A DNA stretch of 64,000 bases. Source: Bacillota bacterium (GTDB taxonomy: Bacteria > Bacillota > Clostridia > Oscillospirales > Ruminococcaceae). The first letter of the stretch is position 1, and the number at the start of each line of letters is the position of its first letter. The stretch covers positions 1 through 64,000 of the forward strand of contig JAEZVA010000028.1 of assembly GCA_023443315.1 (NCBI GenBank), read 5' to 3'. The position numbers were made by a program, and so were the translations under genes. Below are positions 34,123-43,174 of this stretch, in pieces. The notes under the pieces are model-generated. The model was not told where the DNA came from. It saw nothing but the letters and a program-made list of their open reading frames with translations, and ran no database searches.

Positions 34123-35037
34123 TCAGTTTTCGCAACGAAACAGGCGAACCTCGCATTCGAGTGCGATGCCTGTCTTTTGCAATACTTCCTTCTTAACAAG
34201 TTCAATTAAGGCTAATACATCGTCGCAGGTCGCCCCGCCCGTGTTGATTACAAAGCCCGAATGCTTGGTGCTGACCATCGCACCGCCAACACTGCAACCC
34301 TTAAGCCCACACTGCTCTATCAGTGCAGACGCATACCCGTTGGCAGGACGTTTAAAGGTGCTGCCAGCACTGGGGTATTCAAGTGGCTGTTTGGAACAAC
34401 GGCGGTTCCAAAGCTCCTGCATACGCATCTTTATTTCGCTTTTGGGCGCAGGGGTCAAGCGTAAGCGAAGCGAGGTAATACAGTAGTTCTTGTTTGAATA
34501 GGCGCTGCTTCGATAAGAAAGAGCCAGCTGATCACCCTCAAACAGTCCGATATTGCCGCTTGGATCGATGTGGCAACAGCTAAGCAGCACATCCTTCATC
34601 TCGCCGTCGTAAGCGCCCGCATTCATATAAGCGGCGCCTCCCGAACTGCCCGGAATGCCGTAGGCAAACTCCAGTCCCGAAAGACCTTCTTTGAGGGCAA
34701 ATTTACACAGCTCGGTCAACGGTGTTCCCGCCAAACACAACAGCTCGTTGCCTTCTCGCGTGATGCCAGAAAGGTTTTTGCCAATATGAATCACCACGCC
34801 GCGTATGCCGCAATCGCCAACCAAAATATTTGAGCCTTTGCCCAGTATGCAGTAGTCGATGCCACTCTTGCGTAGATACTCAATCAACGTCGCGATCTGC
34901 TGTTCGCTGCTTGGAGAAATAAATAAATCCGCAGGACCGCCGATTGCAAAGGTAGAGTGGCGGAACATCGGCTCATCCAGTAGGGCTTCACAGCCAAGGT
35001 CGTTACAGAACTTTATGAGTGATTGCTTCCATACCAT
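34123..35037 (-). CDS. murB: UDP-N-acetylenolpyruvoylglucosamine reductase
   Basis: FAD-dependent reductase that makes UDP-MurNAc in peptidoglycan synthesis. The protein of about 304 residues has FAIGGPADLF, the flavin-binding GKGSNILVGD, GLEFAYGIPGSSGGAAYMNAG and the active-site YPSAGSTFKRP with its proton-donor Ser, all in order. The start is either the ATG at 35037 or a TTG at 35049; the ATG is preferred though GGGG sits about 12 bases upstream. Confidence 0.94.
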   Translation of the reverse strand: MVWKQSLIKFCNDLGCEALLDEPMFRHSTFAIGGPADLFISPSSEQQIATLIEYLRKSGIDYCILGKGSNILVGDCGIRGVVIHIGKNLSGITREGNELLCLAGTPLTELCKFALKEGLSGLEFAYGIPGSSGGAAYMNAGAYDGEMKDVLLSCCHIDPSGNIGLFEGDQLALSYRSSAYSNKNYCITSLRLRLTPAPKSEIKMRMQELWNRRCSKQPLEYPSAGSTFKRPANGYASALIEQCGLKGCSVGGAMVSTKHSGFVINTGGATCDDVLALIELVKKEVLQKTGIALECEVRLFRCEN

Positions 35038-35142
35038 CTTTGTAATCAACCCCGCCCGTTAAAATCTAAATCCGCCGTAAATACGTTCCAGTGAAGTTTT
35101 GTCGTGTTGCGGCATGGGTATTCAAGACGTACACAAAACAGT

Positions 35143-36102
35143 TTATGCGTACAGATTACCCAAAAATGCAGCGCCGATGATTCCGGCATCATTGCCAAGC
35201 TGCGCCGCGACAAGCTCGGTGTTTTTTATGCTGTTTTTTGTGTAGCGTTCTTTTTCAACAATTATGCGCAGAGGTGCAAGGATGGTCTCCCCTTCCTTGG
35301 AAATGCCGCCGCCGATAAACAGAATATCAGGCTGAAAGATGTTAATCATATTGATAACCCCGCAGGCAAGGTAGCTTATATACTGCGCCACAACCTGTCT
35401 CCCACTGGCAAGCCCACCACGCATCGCGTCAAAGGCGGTACGTCCGTTTACCCTTGTTATGTCATGGTCGCAATATAGCCACATGCCGTCGTTCGAGTTA
35501 TCTCTTAGATACTCCCGCGTCATAGTAATCAGACCCGTTGCCGACGAATAAGCCTCAAAGCATCCCTTTCGACCGCAGGTACATGGTCTGCCATCATATA
35601 CTATCACCGTGTGACCAAGCTCACCGCCGGCAAAGTTTGTGCCGGAGTAAATCTTCCCGTCAATGATAATTCCACCGCCCACACCAGTGCCCAAGGTGAT
35701 TCCAATGACATTCCTAACGCCCTTTGCAGCACCTGCGAGTACTTCCCCATAGGTTGCGGCGTTTGCGTCGTTTTCAATATATACACTAAGCCCCAAACGC
35801 TCCTTTATCAACCGCGTCATGTGAACGCGATGAAACTGGAGATTGTTTGAGTATTCAATCTCACCGGTATCCTGATTCACCGTACCCGGTGTACCTATGC
35901 CCACCCACTCTATCTGAGCAAGCGTAAGCCCGGCATCCGCCGCGGCAAGCCTGGTTGCCTCCGCCATATCGTCCGCTATCTCCTGCGCAGGACGGGGCGC
36001 GTTGGTCTTTTTCTTTGCTCTACCGACAATACGGTACTCTTCATCTACTATGCCTACCGCGATATTTGTACCGCCAAGGTCAATTCCCGCGTAATACTTC
36101 AT
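35143..36102 (-). CDS. ROK-family glucokinase
   Basis: Sugar kinase that phosphorylates glucose (or a related hexose). The 319-residue protein opens MKYYAGIDLGGTNIAVG (phosphate-binding), has the catalytic ENDANAA motif, GTGVGGGIII, and the ROK zinc site with the CTCGRKGCFE signature, plus the helper residues GGELGH. No helix-turn-helix is present, so it is an enzyme, not a ROK repressor. Near hprK and pfkA it fits a sugar-metabolism group. Substrate inferred from family. Confidence 0.88.
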   Translation of the reverse strand: MKYYAGIDLGGTNIAVGIVDEEYRIVGRAKKKTNAPRPAQEIADDMAEATRLAAADAGLTLAQIEWVGIGTPGTVNQDTGEIEYSNNLQFHRVHMTRLIKERLGLSVYIENDANAATYGEVLAGAAKGVRNVIGITLGTGVGGGIIIDGKIYSGTNFAGGELGHTVIVYDGRPCTCGRKGCFEAYSSATGLITMTREYLRDNSNDGMWLYCDHDITRVNGRTAFDAMRGGLASGRQVVAQYISYLACGVINMINIFQPDILFIGGGISKEGETILAPLRIIVEKERYTKNSIKNTELVAAQLGNDAGIIGAAFLGNLYA

Positions 36103-36126
36103 ACCCGTCAGCACCGCCTTGTGTTG

Positions 36127-36873
36127 TTACTTTAAATCATGCGCTTTCAGTCCGCAGTAACGTTCCAGCGAATCAAAAAAGCGGTCTTTATCGATGTTTA
36201 GGATCAAATGCTCAGGAAAATCAATATCCGCGAGCAGATCCAGCGAGGGCTGTACACCGCCTATTTCAAGCGCTATATGTGCGTCCGCACTCACAACCAC
36301 CGGGACCTCGTACTTTTTGCACAGCTTGGCTATCTCAACACAGTTGATTGCGGCACCTTTTCGCACAGTAAACGAGTGCGCGTTAATCTCGACTATCTTG
36401 TTATACTCCTTAAACGCCTTTATGCCCCGTTCATAATCAAAGCGGAATGCCTCGGTCCCGCAGTGACCGATCACATGTACGTTTTTGTTCTTTGCCACCT
36501 CTATGTATGCCTTGGTGTACTCGTCAACACTCACTTTAATGCCCAGCGGAAAATGAAAGGAGGCAATAACCCAATCGAGCTGCTCTAAGATTCTATCCGG
36601 CAGATCGAGTCCGCCTTCGTATGAGATAATATCCGCCTCAGCACCACGTAGCATAATCGTATCATCAATCATACGGTTTACGCTTAACAGGTTTTCAAAA
36701 AACCAGATGTGCGGTCCGTCCGGCATCTGGGGGCAATGCTCCGTTATCGCTACGGCACACATCCCATTCTTTTTTGCATATGCAATGTTTTCAAGAATCG
36801 TACTGTAAGCATGACTGGATGCCACGGTATGACAATGCGTTTCTGCAATGGACTTTGCCTTTCTGATATCCAA
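36127..36873 (-). CDS. PHP-domain phosphoesterase (YcdX-like)
   Basis: A PHP-family metal-dependent phosphoesterase of about 248 residues. Metal-site motifs are ETHCHTVASSHAYS near the start, AITEHCP, IASFHFP and the closing VVSADAHIALEIG. Family members of this size include YcdX and histidinol-phosphatase-like enzymes; the substrate is unknown. A TTG at 36873 has GGAGG eight bases upstream and is the best start, although an ATG at 36897 is in frame. It stands between the glucokinase and hprK. Confidence 0.8.
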   Translation of the reverse strand: MDIRKAKSIAETHCHTVASSHAYSTILENIAYAKKNGMCAVAITEHCPQMPDGPHIWFFENLLSVNRMIDDTIMLRGAEADIISYEGGLDLPDRILEQLDWVIASFHFPLGIKVSVDEYTKAYIEVAKNKNVHVIGHCGTEAFRFDYERGIKAFKEYNKIVEINAHSFTVRKGAAINCVEIAKLCKKYEVPVVVSADAHIALEIGGVQPSLDLLADIDFPEHLILNIDKDRFFDSLERYCGLKAHDLK

Positions 36874-36946
36874 GAATCTATCCTCCACTAGTGCCATGTA
36901 ATTGTGAATCGTTCGTCGCTGTTATCGTAGCAAAATGATAAAATAG

Positions 36947-37915
36947 TTAATATGCGTCCCAATCGTTTGTTGTTGATGTATCGGCAGGCATCATACCCAG
37001 CTTGTCGAGCAGCTCGCGCGCTGCATTGTAGCCCATCTTCTTTTGACGATTGTTCATTGCGGCAACCTCGATAATAATCGCCAGGTTGCGCCCGGGTTTC
37101 ACCGGTATGGTCAATGAAGGCAGACTAATGCCCAAAATCTCGGTATACTCGTTGTCCATTCCCATACGGTCATAAACCTTATTTTGATCCCAAAGCTCGA
37201 GCTGAATAATCATGTCCACCTTTTCGGTGACCTTAACCGAGCCCATGCCAAAGATACGGCGCGCATTGATAATGCCAATGCCGCGCAGCTCAAGAAAATG
37301 CCTAATATTTTCCGGCGACGTACCAACCAGTGTTCGATTGGATACCCGCCTTAACTCTACCGCGTCATCCGCTATCAGGCGGTGTCCGCGCTTTACAAGC
37401 TCTATGGCGGTTTCGCTTTTACCTACACCGCTCTCACCCAAAAGCAGGATTCCCTCTCCGTAAACCTCGACCAAAACACCGTGTCGGGTAATGCGCGGTG
37501 CAAGTTCTACATTTAACTTGGAGATGAGCCCAGACATAAACGACGACGTAGAATCTGCCGTACGCAAGACCGGCACGCTGTACTCCTTGGCATATTCCGA
37601 AATCTCAGGGAACAGGTCAAGGTCCCGTGCAACAATGACGGCTGCGGGCTTTTCCGCAAAAAAGGTGTTTAAACTATCCTTACGCTGCTCTTCAGCGATA
37701 GATGAGAGAAACCCAAACTCGGCCAAACCGAGAATCTGAATTCTTTGGTTATCAAAATACTCATGAAAACCCGAAAAATACAGTCCCGGGCGATTGACCT
37801 CACTGCTGGAAATCAAAATCTGTGAGGACTCAATGGGCAGAAAGATTTCCTCCAGTTTAAATTCGTCAATCAGTTTAGAAAGCGCAACCGTAAACATCGT
37901 TGACATGTTGTTCAC
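36947..37915 (-). CDS. hprK: HPr kinase/phosphorylase
   Basis: Bifunctional enzyme that phosphorylates and dephosphorylates HPr at Ser46, the sensor for CcpA-dependent carbon repression in Firmicutes. The protein of about 322 residues has the P-loop GESGVGKS at 160-167, HRLIADDAVELRR, and the C-terminal IPVKPGRNLAIIIEVAAMNNR signature. GTG at 37915 has GGAG close by, while alignment to Bacillus suggests translation could start at an internal ATG (37906 or 37897). Its promoter-like region follows upstream. Confidence 0.94.
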   Translation of the reverse strand: MNNMSTMFTVALSKLIDEFKLEEIFLPIESSQILISSSEVNRPGLYFSGFHEYFDNQRIQILGLAEFGFLSSIAEEQRKDSLNTFFAEKPAAVIVARDLDLFPEISEYAKEYSVPVLRTADSTSSFMSGLISKLNVELAPRITRHGVLVEVYGEGILLLGESGVGKSETAIELVKRGHRLIADDAVELRRVSNRTLVGTSPENIRHFLELRGIGIINARRIFGMGSVKVTEKVDMIIQLELWDQNKVYDRMGMDNEYTEILGISLPSLTIPVKPGRNLAIIIEVAAMNNRQKKMGYNAARELLDKLGMMPADTSTTNDWDAY

Positions 37916-37934
37916 CGTTTCTCCGACAATAATT

Positions 37935-37963
37935 AATATAATCCAGATGTTCTTAATTGTCTG
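37935..37963 (-). promoter_or_regulatory. Candidate promoter of hprK in a 296-base gap
   Basis: CAGACA (37958-37963), 17 bases and TATATT (37935-37940) give a moderate sigma-A match 20 bases before hprK. The gap from 37916 to 38211 is the longest inside the window; apart from this element I see no open frame, tRNA or strong hairpin in it. Confidence 0.45.
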
Positions 37964-38211
37964 CTGTCTTGAAAAGACCTGTTACTTACCGTTTGCTTCA
38001 CAAGTTCATACTTATAGATCGTACTGTCTTTGCAACCGTTGTCGGTCAAGTTGCAAAAGATTATCAGTCACTGCGGTTTTAGGGTAAGGGCACAGGTTTC
38101 TTTCTATTCGGCATTCTTATGCAAAATATCCGATTTCATTATATCGTAACCGCACATTTGTTTCAATTGTTTTTACTAAAACTAAGTGCACAGCGTTTGA
38201 AGTTATTTGAC

Positions 38212-38841
38212 CTACAGTGACGAACCTTGATTGTGTCCGATCGGAAAATACCAGTAAGAATTCATCCCCGAAAGCTGTGTAACAGAGCCTCTGGGCATCT
38301 GCGTTAGCGCATTCTTAACGTTCATAAAATCCCCACAACAGTACAGCAATGAAAAAACAGAAAACGAAAGAAGCCCAGTAGAAAATACCGTTGCCGCCGG
38401 GGGCAAAGCCGTCCACAGCGCTAGTGGAACAACACCGAGCGTGAGCGCCGGCAGAACAGAAAGCCAGATAAACCTTGCCTTTGTTGTGGGATAGGTGGAT
38501 ACACAAAACGCAACCATGTATTTTAGGCTGTACCAAACCTCAACCTCTGCTTTTTGGGGAAACGCAATTGCGTGCAAAAGTTCATGGGGATAAATCATTA
38601 CAAGGGACAATACGATACCCCATATAGAAAACACGTTAATCCCCCCTATCTGGGAGTGTAGTAGAGTTTTCACTAGTAAAGCCAGCGCAAAAAGCACAAT
38701 AGGAACCACAAAGTACGGCAACACGGCTAAATTTAACGCAAGCATCGATTCCGGCTCCCTGAATTTAACCGCATGGGCAGGCAAAACGCCCTTGGGTAGA
38801 TCGTCTAAGCTATTAAACTTACCCTTAAATACAATCTTCAA
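38212..38841 (-). CDS. DUF3267 zincin-like membrane protein
   Basis: A 209-residue DUF3267 protein. It starts with a soluble stretch KIVFKGKFNSLDDLPKGVLP, then several membrane spans; the second shows HELLH (His86, Glu87, His90), the zinc motif that groups the family with metalloproteases. Function is unknown. I move the start to a TTG at 38841, which has GGGAG nine bases upstream and gives the family N-terminus; an ATG at 38976 would add 45 unlike residues and overlap the methyltransferase gene. Confidence 0.75.
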   Translation of the reverse strand: MKIVFKGKFNSLDDLPKGVLPAHAVKFREPESMLALNLAVLPYFVVPIVLFALALLVKTLLHSQIGGINVFSIWGIVLSLVMIYPHELLHAIAFPQKAEVEVWYSLKYMVAFCVSTYPTTKARFIWLSVLPALTLGVVPLALWTALPPAATVFSTGLLSFSVFSLLYCCGDFMNVKNALTQMPRGSVTQLSGMNSYWYFPIGHNQGSSL

Positions 38842-38948
38842 TGTCGCACTCTCCCAAAACGTCTTATCCTGCCAAGATAATATAAAAAAAGCTATCATGC
38901 GAAATGCATCCGCCAAGGGGTAATAATCATTTGTTCCGTACGCATCAT

Positions 38949-40067
38949 TTACTTGAAATACATATATAGCTGGCACTTAATCATGCCGTTGTAAAGCTTT
39001 CGGCGTTTATCCGCAGTCCTGCCAAACAGACGCTCGAACTCCTCATGGGGCGAGATCACATAGTAGCTAAGCCCCGGGCGCTTCTCAAACACCTTGCCCA
39101 TCTCGGCGTACAGCCTTTCTGCCTGCTGAATATCAAGCAGACGTTCTCCATACGGAGGGTTGCACAGAACCGTAGCCTTCTCATCGGGAATAGATAAATC
39201 CTTGATATCAGCAACCTTCACCTTGATTCGGTCGGCAACCCCTGCCTTTTTTGCATTGCTCATGGTTAACTCAACCGCTTCCTGTGAGATGTCCGCCCCG
39301 TGCGCCTCAAAAGAAACCGAGCGGTCTATCTGAGCAACCGCATTCTCGCGCTCCTGTCGCCAAACACTCTCGCCAAAACAGTCCCAGCTTTCCGCAGAAA
39401 AACGGCGCGAAAGACCGGGCGCGATGCGCATGGCGCGCAGTGCCGATTCTATTAAAAACGTACCCGAGCCACAAAACGGGTCGTACACGATCGAGTAGCC
39501 TTTAATCCGCGCTACATCCAGTATCCCTGCGGCAAGCGTTTCCTTAATCGGCGCCTCATTGGCGTCCTTGCGGTAGCCCCGCTTATGCAGACCCGCACCC
39601 GAGGTATCGAGCATGACGGTAACCTCATCCTTTAAGATGGAAAACCGAAGCTGGTGCACAGGGCCAGTCTCCTCAAACCAAGACTGGTGGTATGCTTGTT
39701 CAAGCCGCTTAACCGCAGCCTTCTTAATAATCGACTGACAGTCCGGTATAGAATAAAGCTTGGAGTTCAGCGACCAGCCCTTGACGGGAAACGCATCCTT
39801 CTTCCCAATAAATTCTTCGAGTGGCAGTTTTAGAACACCCTGAAACAGTTCCTCAAAGCTAAGCGCACGAAAAGTGCCCAAAACGATGAGCACGCGTTCA
39901 GCCGTACGCAGGGTCAGGTTTGCCCTTACCACGTCCTGTACACTACCTTCAAAAACAACCTTTCCGTTGTGTGCGGCTACATTTTGTCCGCCTATCCGCT
40001 TAATTTCATCGGCGAGTATTCCCTCTATGCCGAACAGGCAGGGGCATGATATCGTGAGCTGGTTCAT
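38949..40067 (-). CDS. THUMP-domain class I RNA methyltransferase (YpsC/RlmL-like)
   Basis: A 372-residue putative rRNA N2-guanine methyltransferase. An N-terminal ferredoxin-like and THUMP domain (FGIEGILADEIKRIG, VHQLRFSILKDEVTVMLDTSG) precedes the methyltransferase domain with DPFCGSGTFLIESAL and the catalytic NPPYGER. It corresponds to the N-terminal half of E. coli RlmL and to Bacillus YpsC. Target base inferred only by family. Confidence 0.87.
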   Translation of the reverse strand: MNQLTISCPCLFGIEGILADEIKRIGGQNVAAHNGKVVFEGSVQDVVRANLTLRTAERVLIVLGTFRALSFEELFQGVLKLPLEEFIGKKDAFPVKGWSLNSKLYSIPDCQSIIKKAAVKRLEQAYHQSWFEETGPVHQLRFSILKDEVTVMLDTSGAGLHKRGYRKDANEAPIKETLAAGILDVARIKGYSIVYDPFCGSGTFLIESALRAMRIAPGLSRRFSAESWDCFGESVWRQERENAVAQIDRSVSFEAHGADISQEAVELTMSNAKKAGVADRIKVKVADIKDLSIPDEKATVLCNPPYGERLLDIQQAERLYAEMGKVFEKRPGLSYYVISPHEEFERLFGRTADKRRKLYNGMIKCQLYMYFK

Positions 40068-40167
40068 AAATGAGATTTCCTTTCATAAAGCAAGATGCAA
40101 CCATCATGATACGTTTTTAATATCTTAACAGAAAACCTAGTGTTCATACGGTTGTCACAACATAAAT

Positions 40168-40193
40168 CATGGAACACCTTGCGGTGTTCCATG
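40168..40193 (-). terminator. Hairpin terminator after hpf
   Basis: Perfect 11-bp stem (CATGGAACACC/GGTGTTCCATG) with a GCAA tetraloop on the minus strand, 25 bases past the hpf stop. The following tract (ATTTATG) is only weakly T-rich, so efficiency is uncertain. Confidence 0.6.
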
Positions 40194-40217
40194 AACGCAG
40201 TATTTTTATAAAGCGGA

Positions 40218-40754
40218 CTATTCCGCATTGGGCTCCAGCAGACCGTAGTTTCCATCCTTGCGACGGTAGACCACACCGATTTCGTCGGTTGATTCATTGC
40301 GGAACATAAAGAACTCATGCCCCAGCATATTCATCTGCAAAATGGCTTCGTCTACCGACATGGGGTTAACCACAAAACGTTTGTTGCGAACAATGCGGTA
40401 TTCCGCTTCGCTTGCGTCATAATCGTACAGATAGCTGTCGTCCGCTTTTGTAAACGCATCGCCACGAAGCTTTGCTTCGAGTCTGGTTTTATTCTTAACG
40501 ATTTGATGGAACAACGTATCAGTAACCGAGTCCAAAGAACTCATCAAGTCTGCTGTAGTTTTCTCGCTGCGGTAAATCATGCCGAGCGATTTAATGGTAA
40601 CCTCAACCGTAAAACGGTCGCGTTCCAATGAAGCGGTCACGAGGGCGTCTGCCTCGCTGTCAAAAAAGCGTTCAAACTTCTTAAGCTTTTTCTCCGCCCT
40701 TTCTTTAAACGAGTCGCGGAGGTTGATCCTTCTGCCTCTGATCGTAATATTCAT
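40218..40754 (-). CDS. hpf: Ribosome hibernation promoting factor, long form
   Basis: Long HPF binds 30S subunits and joins ribosomes into 100S dimers when growth stops. The 178-residue protein has the N-terminal beta-alpha fold (MNITIRGRRINLRDSFKERA, then VEVTIKSLGMIYRSE) and the C-terminal dimerisation domain with VRNKRFVVNPMSVDEAILQM and GHEFFMFRN. Length shows the long form. AAAGGGATG precedes the ATG, and two -10-like boxes lie upstream. Confidence 0.94.
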   Translation of the reverse strand: MNITIRGRRINLRDSFKERAEKKLKKFERFFDSEADALVTASLERDRFTVEVTIKSLGMIYRSEKTTADLMSSLDSVTDTLFHQIVKNKTRLEAKLRGDAFTKADDSYLYDYDASEAEYRIVRNKRFVVNPMSVDEAILQMNMLGHEFFMFRNESTDEIGVVYRRKDGNYGLLEPNAE

Positions 40755-40852
40755 ACAATCATCCCTTTCAACAACCTAATTATACATCATAGCTAAATCA
40801 CATTGAATCAGCCATGCTGTTTTTAAATAATATAACTAAACTTCTTGCTTTA

Positions 40853-40886
40853 ATAATACCATAAAAACCCGATGAAGTAAAGTATA
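40853..40886 (-). promoter_or_regulatory. Promoter region of hpf with two extended -10 boxes
   Basis: TTTACT (40876-40881), 17 bases, TATTAT (40853-40858) preceded by TGG forms one candidate; TGGTATACT (box at 40881-40886) forms a second. Two extended -10 boxes 28 bases apart may give two start sites. Leader to hpf is about 90 bases. Confidence 0.5.
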
Positions 40887-40955
40887 CCATGTTAATGTTT
40901 TATGTGCGCATTATGTCCAATACCACTCGTTCTATACTAGAACAAGAGACCTGTG

Positions 40956-42110
40956 TCAAACCATTCTTACACCGCCAACAAGCACCATAACAGGCTTTGC
41001 ATAAACTGAAAATGGGTCGGTATCAAACACAACAAGGTCACAATCCTTACCGACCGCAAGCGACCCGACGCGGTTATCCAGTCCACAAATTCGTGCTGCG
41101 TCGATGGTAATGGCACGGAGCGCATCCTCATAGGGCAGCCCATCTCGCACTGCAAGTCCCGCACAAAGCGGCAGGTATTGAATGGGTATCACCGGGTGGT
41201 CGGTACAGATTGCAAGCGGTACACCGTGCTGATGCAGTACGCCAGCAGTCTCGGGGGTAAGGGCCCTCATCTCCGGCTTTGAGCGCTCACAGATGATTGG
41301 ACCCACGATGGCAAGGGCGCCCTCCTGTTTCATTTCCGGTGCAATCATATGCGCTTCCGTACAGTGAAGAATAACGTAATCAAGCTTAAACTCCCGTGCA
41401 ATTCGGATTGCGGTGAAGATATCGTCGGTACGGTGCGCATGAAAATGAGCCTTAATCTTACCCTGGAGAAGTGGCAGCAACGCTTCGCATTTGATGTCAT
41501 ACTCTGGCTCATCATACTCTTCTTCGGTTTCTGCACGATACTTGTCCACCATATACTTGTTCGCTTTGTATAGCTGTTCTCTAATAATCGCCGCAGTTGC
41601 CATACGCGTCTCGGGCGACTGATTCTTGCCGTGATAAATGCCTTTGGGGTTTTCGCCCAACGCAAATTTCATGGCAAGCGGTTCTTTTAAAATGATGTCG
41701 TCAATTCGCCCGCCTGATGTTTTAATTGCGGCAAGCTGCCCGCCGATGGGGTTTGCGCTCCCCGGTCCCGTCACAACCGTTGTAATCCCAGCGCTCACTG
41801 CCTCTTTAAAGCAGTTGTCCCGCGGATTAACGGCATCGATTGCCCTGAGATGCGGTGTTGACGGATCGGTCGCCTCGTTGCCGTCGTCGCCTTCAAACCC
41901 CATGCCGTCCTCCCACATACCCAAGTGGCAGTGCGCGTCGATAAACCCCGGGTATACGGACGCCCCTTGCACATCAATGGCGTCCTGGGGCAGGCGGGCA
42001 AGTTGATCCATTGAGCCAATTTCGGTTATCACACCGTTTTCTGCACGTAGGTATCCGTTTGAAACGACATCCTGCTCCATAGTATATATTTTTGCATTTA
42101 TAATAATCAT
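40956..42110 (-). CDS. Amidohydrolase (imidazolonepropionase-like)
   Basis: A 384-residue metal-dependent amidohydrolase. Motifs: the metal-binding GFIDAHCHLGMWEDG early, then HFHAHRTDD, HCTEAH and CTDHPVIPI, and the typical C-terminal VGSLAVGKDCDLVVFD. The substrate cannot be read; relatives include imidazolonepropionase and dihydroorotase-like enzymes. It stands alone with its own promoter, unrelated to hpf. AAAGGTC lies before the ATG. Confidence 0.83.
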   Translation of the reverse strand: MIIINAKIYTMEQDVVSNGYLRAENGVITEIGSMDQLARLPQDAIDVQGASVYPGFIDAHCHLGMWEDGMGFEGDDGNEATDPSTPHLRAIDAVNPRDNCFKEAVSAGITTVVTGPGSANPIGGQLAAIKTSGGRIDDIILKEPLAMKFALGENPKGIYHGKNQSPETRMATAAIIREQLYKANKYMVDKYRAETEEEYDEPEYDIKCEALLPLLQGKIKAHFHAHRTDDIFTAIRIAREFKLDYVILHCTEAHMIAPEMKQEGALAIVGPIICERSKPEMRALTPETAGVLHQHGVPLAICTDHPVIPIQYLPLCAGLAVRDGLPYEDALRAITIDAARICGLDNRVGSLAVGKDCDLVVFDTDPFSVYAKPVMVLVGGVRMV

Positions 42111-42135
42111 AATTATGACCTTTCCGTAGTTTTAT

Positions 42136-42165
42136 ACTATAGCTAATTAACTTTAATAATGTCAG
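42136..42165 (-). promoter_or_regulatory. Sigma-A promoter of the amidohydrolase gene
   Basis: CTGACA (42160-42165), an 18-base spacer and TATAGT (42136-42141) on the minus strand, 26 bases before the gene. Each box has five of six consensus bases. Confidence 0.65.
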
Positions 42166-42279
42166 AATAAAATCGAGCAAAAGCTTGCGTTTATGGCTTT
42201 TACGAGGATTTTTTTGTAGACATTATAAGTTAATTGGGTATATGCTTGCTCATTCCGCGAATGGATTATCATGAAAAGA

Positions 42280-42311
42280 CGTTGGTACGAAGTGTTATCC
42301 TCATACCAACG
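42280..42311 (-). terminator. Intrinsic terminator after the S1-domain gene
   Basis: A 13-pair stem (CGTTGGTATGAGG/CTTCGTACCAACG on the minus strand, with two G-U pairs) with a six-base loop, followed by TCTTTT. It lies 27 bases past the stop of the S1 gene and closes the hup-to-S1 cluster. Confidence 0.8.
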
Positions 42312-42337
42312 CCAATACATATCAAAAACTGATTGAA

Positions 42338-42781
42338 TCAACTGGACTTTGCACCGCGCTTGCCGCCAGAACCGCGCTTCGATTCTACATTTCGTTTGAT
42401 ATCATACATCTTCTCATCGCTTGACTGCTTAAACTTGCTCATCATGTCCTCAAACGACAGGTTATCGTTTTTACGGGCACCAAACTCAAAGGTATTGCGC
42501 CCGCCACCTCTGGGAGCGGGACGCTGCGGTCTGGGTGCAGGAGGACTTTCAACCGCCTTTTTAATGGAAAGGCTAATCTTACCATCGTCGCCGATATTGA
42601 GAATCTTCACCTTTACCTCTTGTCCCTCAGTCAGGTGCTCTCTAATCTCATTGACATATGTAGAAGAGATCTCGGATATATGCACCATACCCGTCTTTTT
42701 CTCCCCCAAATCAATAAAGGCGCCAAACTTAGTAATGCTGGTTACCTTTCCGGTCAATATACTTCCTACCTCAAGCTGCAT
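42338..42781 (-). CDS. S1 RNA-binding domain protein (YabR/GSP13-like)
   Basis: A 147-residue protein with one N-terminal S1 domain (GSILTGKVTSITKFGAFIDL, GMVHISEIS, GQEVKVKILNIGDDGKISLS) and a basic, Pro/Gly-rich tail. It corresponds to Bacillus YabR, next to divIC, a ribosome-associated RNA-binding protein; the exact role is uncertain. AGGAGG stands upstream of the ATG, at a rather long 13 bases. Confidence 0.88.
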   Translation of the reverse strand: MQLEVGSILTGKVTSITKFGAFIDLGEKKTGMVHISEISSTYVNEIREHLTEGQEVKVKILNIGDDGKISLSIKKAVESPPAPRPQRPAPRGGGRNTFEFGARKNDNLSFEDMMSKFKQSSDEKMYDIKRNVESKRGSGGKRGAKSS

Positions 42782-42874
42782 ACGAAACGTATTTCCTCCT
42801 TAAATTATCTTGAATAGTCCTTTTTTGTTTCATGGCGTTTTTCGTGTCCTGGCATGGTATGTCCGCTACATAGG

Positions 42875-43174
42875 TCAGTTGCCCGAAATGTCGACATAAA
42901 CTCGTTCTTGAGGGTAAACATACCCCCACCTGCCTCTAGCCATACGCTCCATATAGCCATTGTCATCGGTTGATTCAACCAGCTTGAGTATCTCTTTATT
43001 CTTTAAAGTTTGTTCTACAATCTGCTGATTAAGCAATTCCAGCTCTTGTTCCTTTGCCGACACATTAAGCTGAATCTTAATTGTAGACACAACGGAAAAC
43101 GCACACACCGCAAGAATAACAAGCTTCACGATGGGAGACGTTTTTTTATTCGGATTTATTTTTTTTGTTTTCAT
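42875..43174 (-). CDS. divIC: Septum formation protein DivIC/FtsB
   Basis: A 99-residue bitopic divisome protein: basic cytoplasmic start (MKTKKINPNKKTSP), one span (about 17-33), then a coiled coil (NVSAKEQELELLNQQIVEQT) and the C-terminal YMERMARGRWGYVYPQERVY, the DivIC/FtsB pattern. It overlaps the end of yabQ by 29 bases. Place in the yabPQ-divIC-S1 cluster supports DivIC. Confidence 0.92.
   Translation of the reverse strand: MKTKKINPNKKTSPIVKLVILAVCAFSVVSTIKIQLNVSAKEQELELLNQQIVEQTLKNKEILKLVESTDDNGYMERMARGRWGYVYPQERVYVDISGN

Noticed and set aside
40929..40943. GTTCTA-TAC-TAGAAC inverted repeat after the amidohydrolase gene
   Set aside because: Short 6-bp arms, three-base loop, no T-run; too weak to call a terminator or operator.
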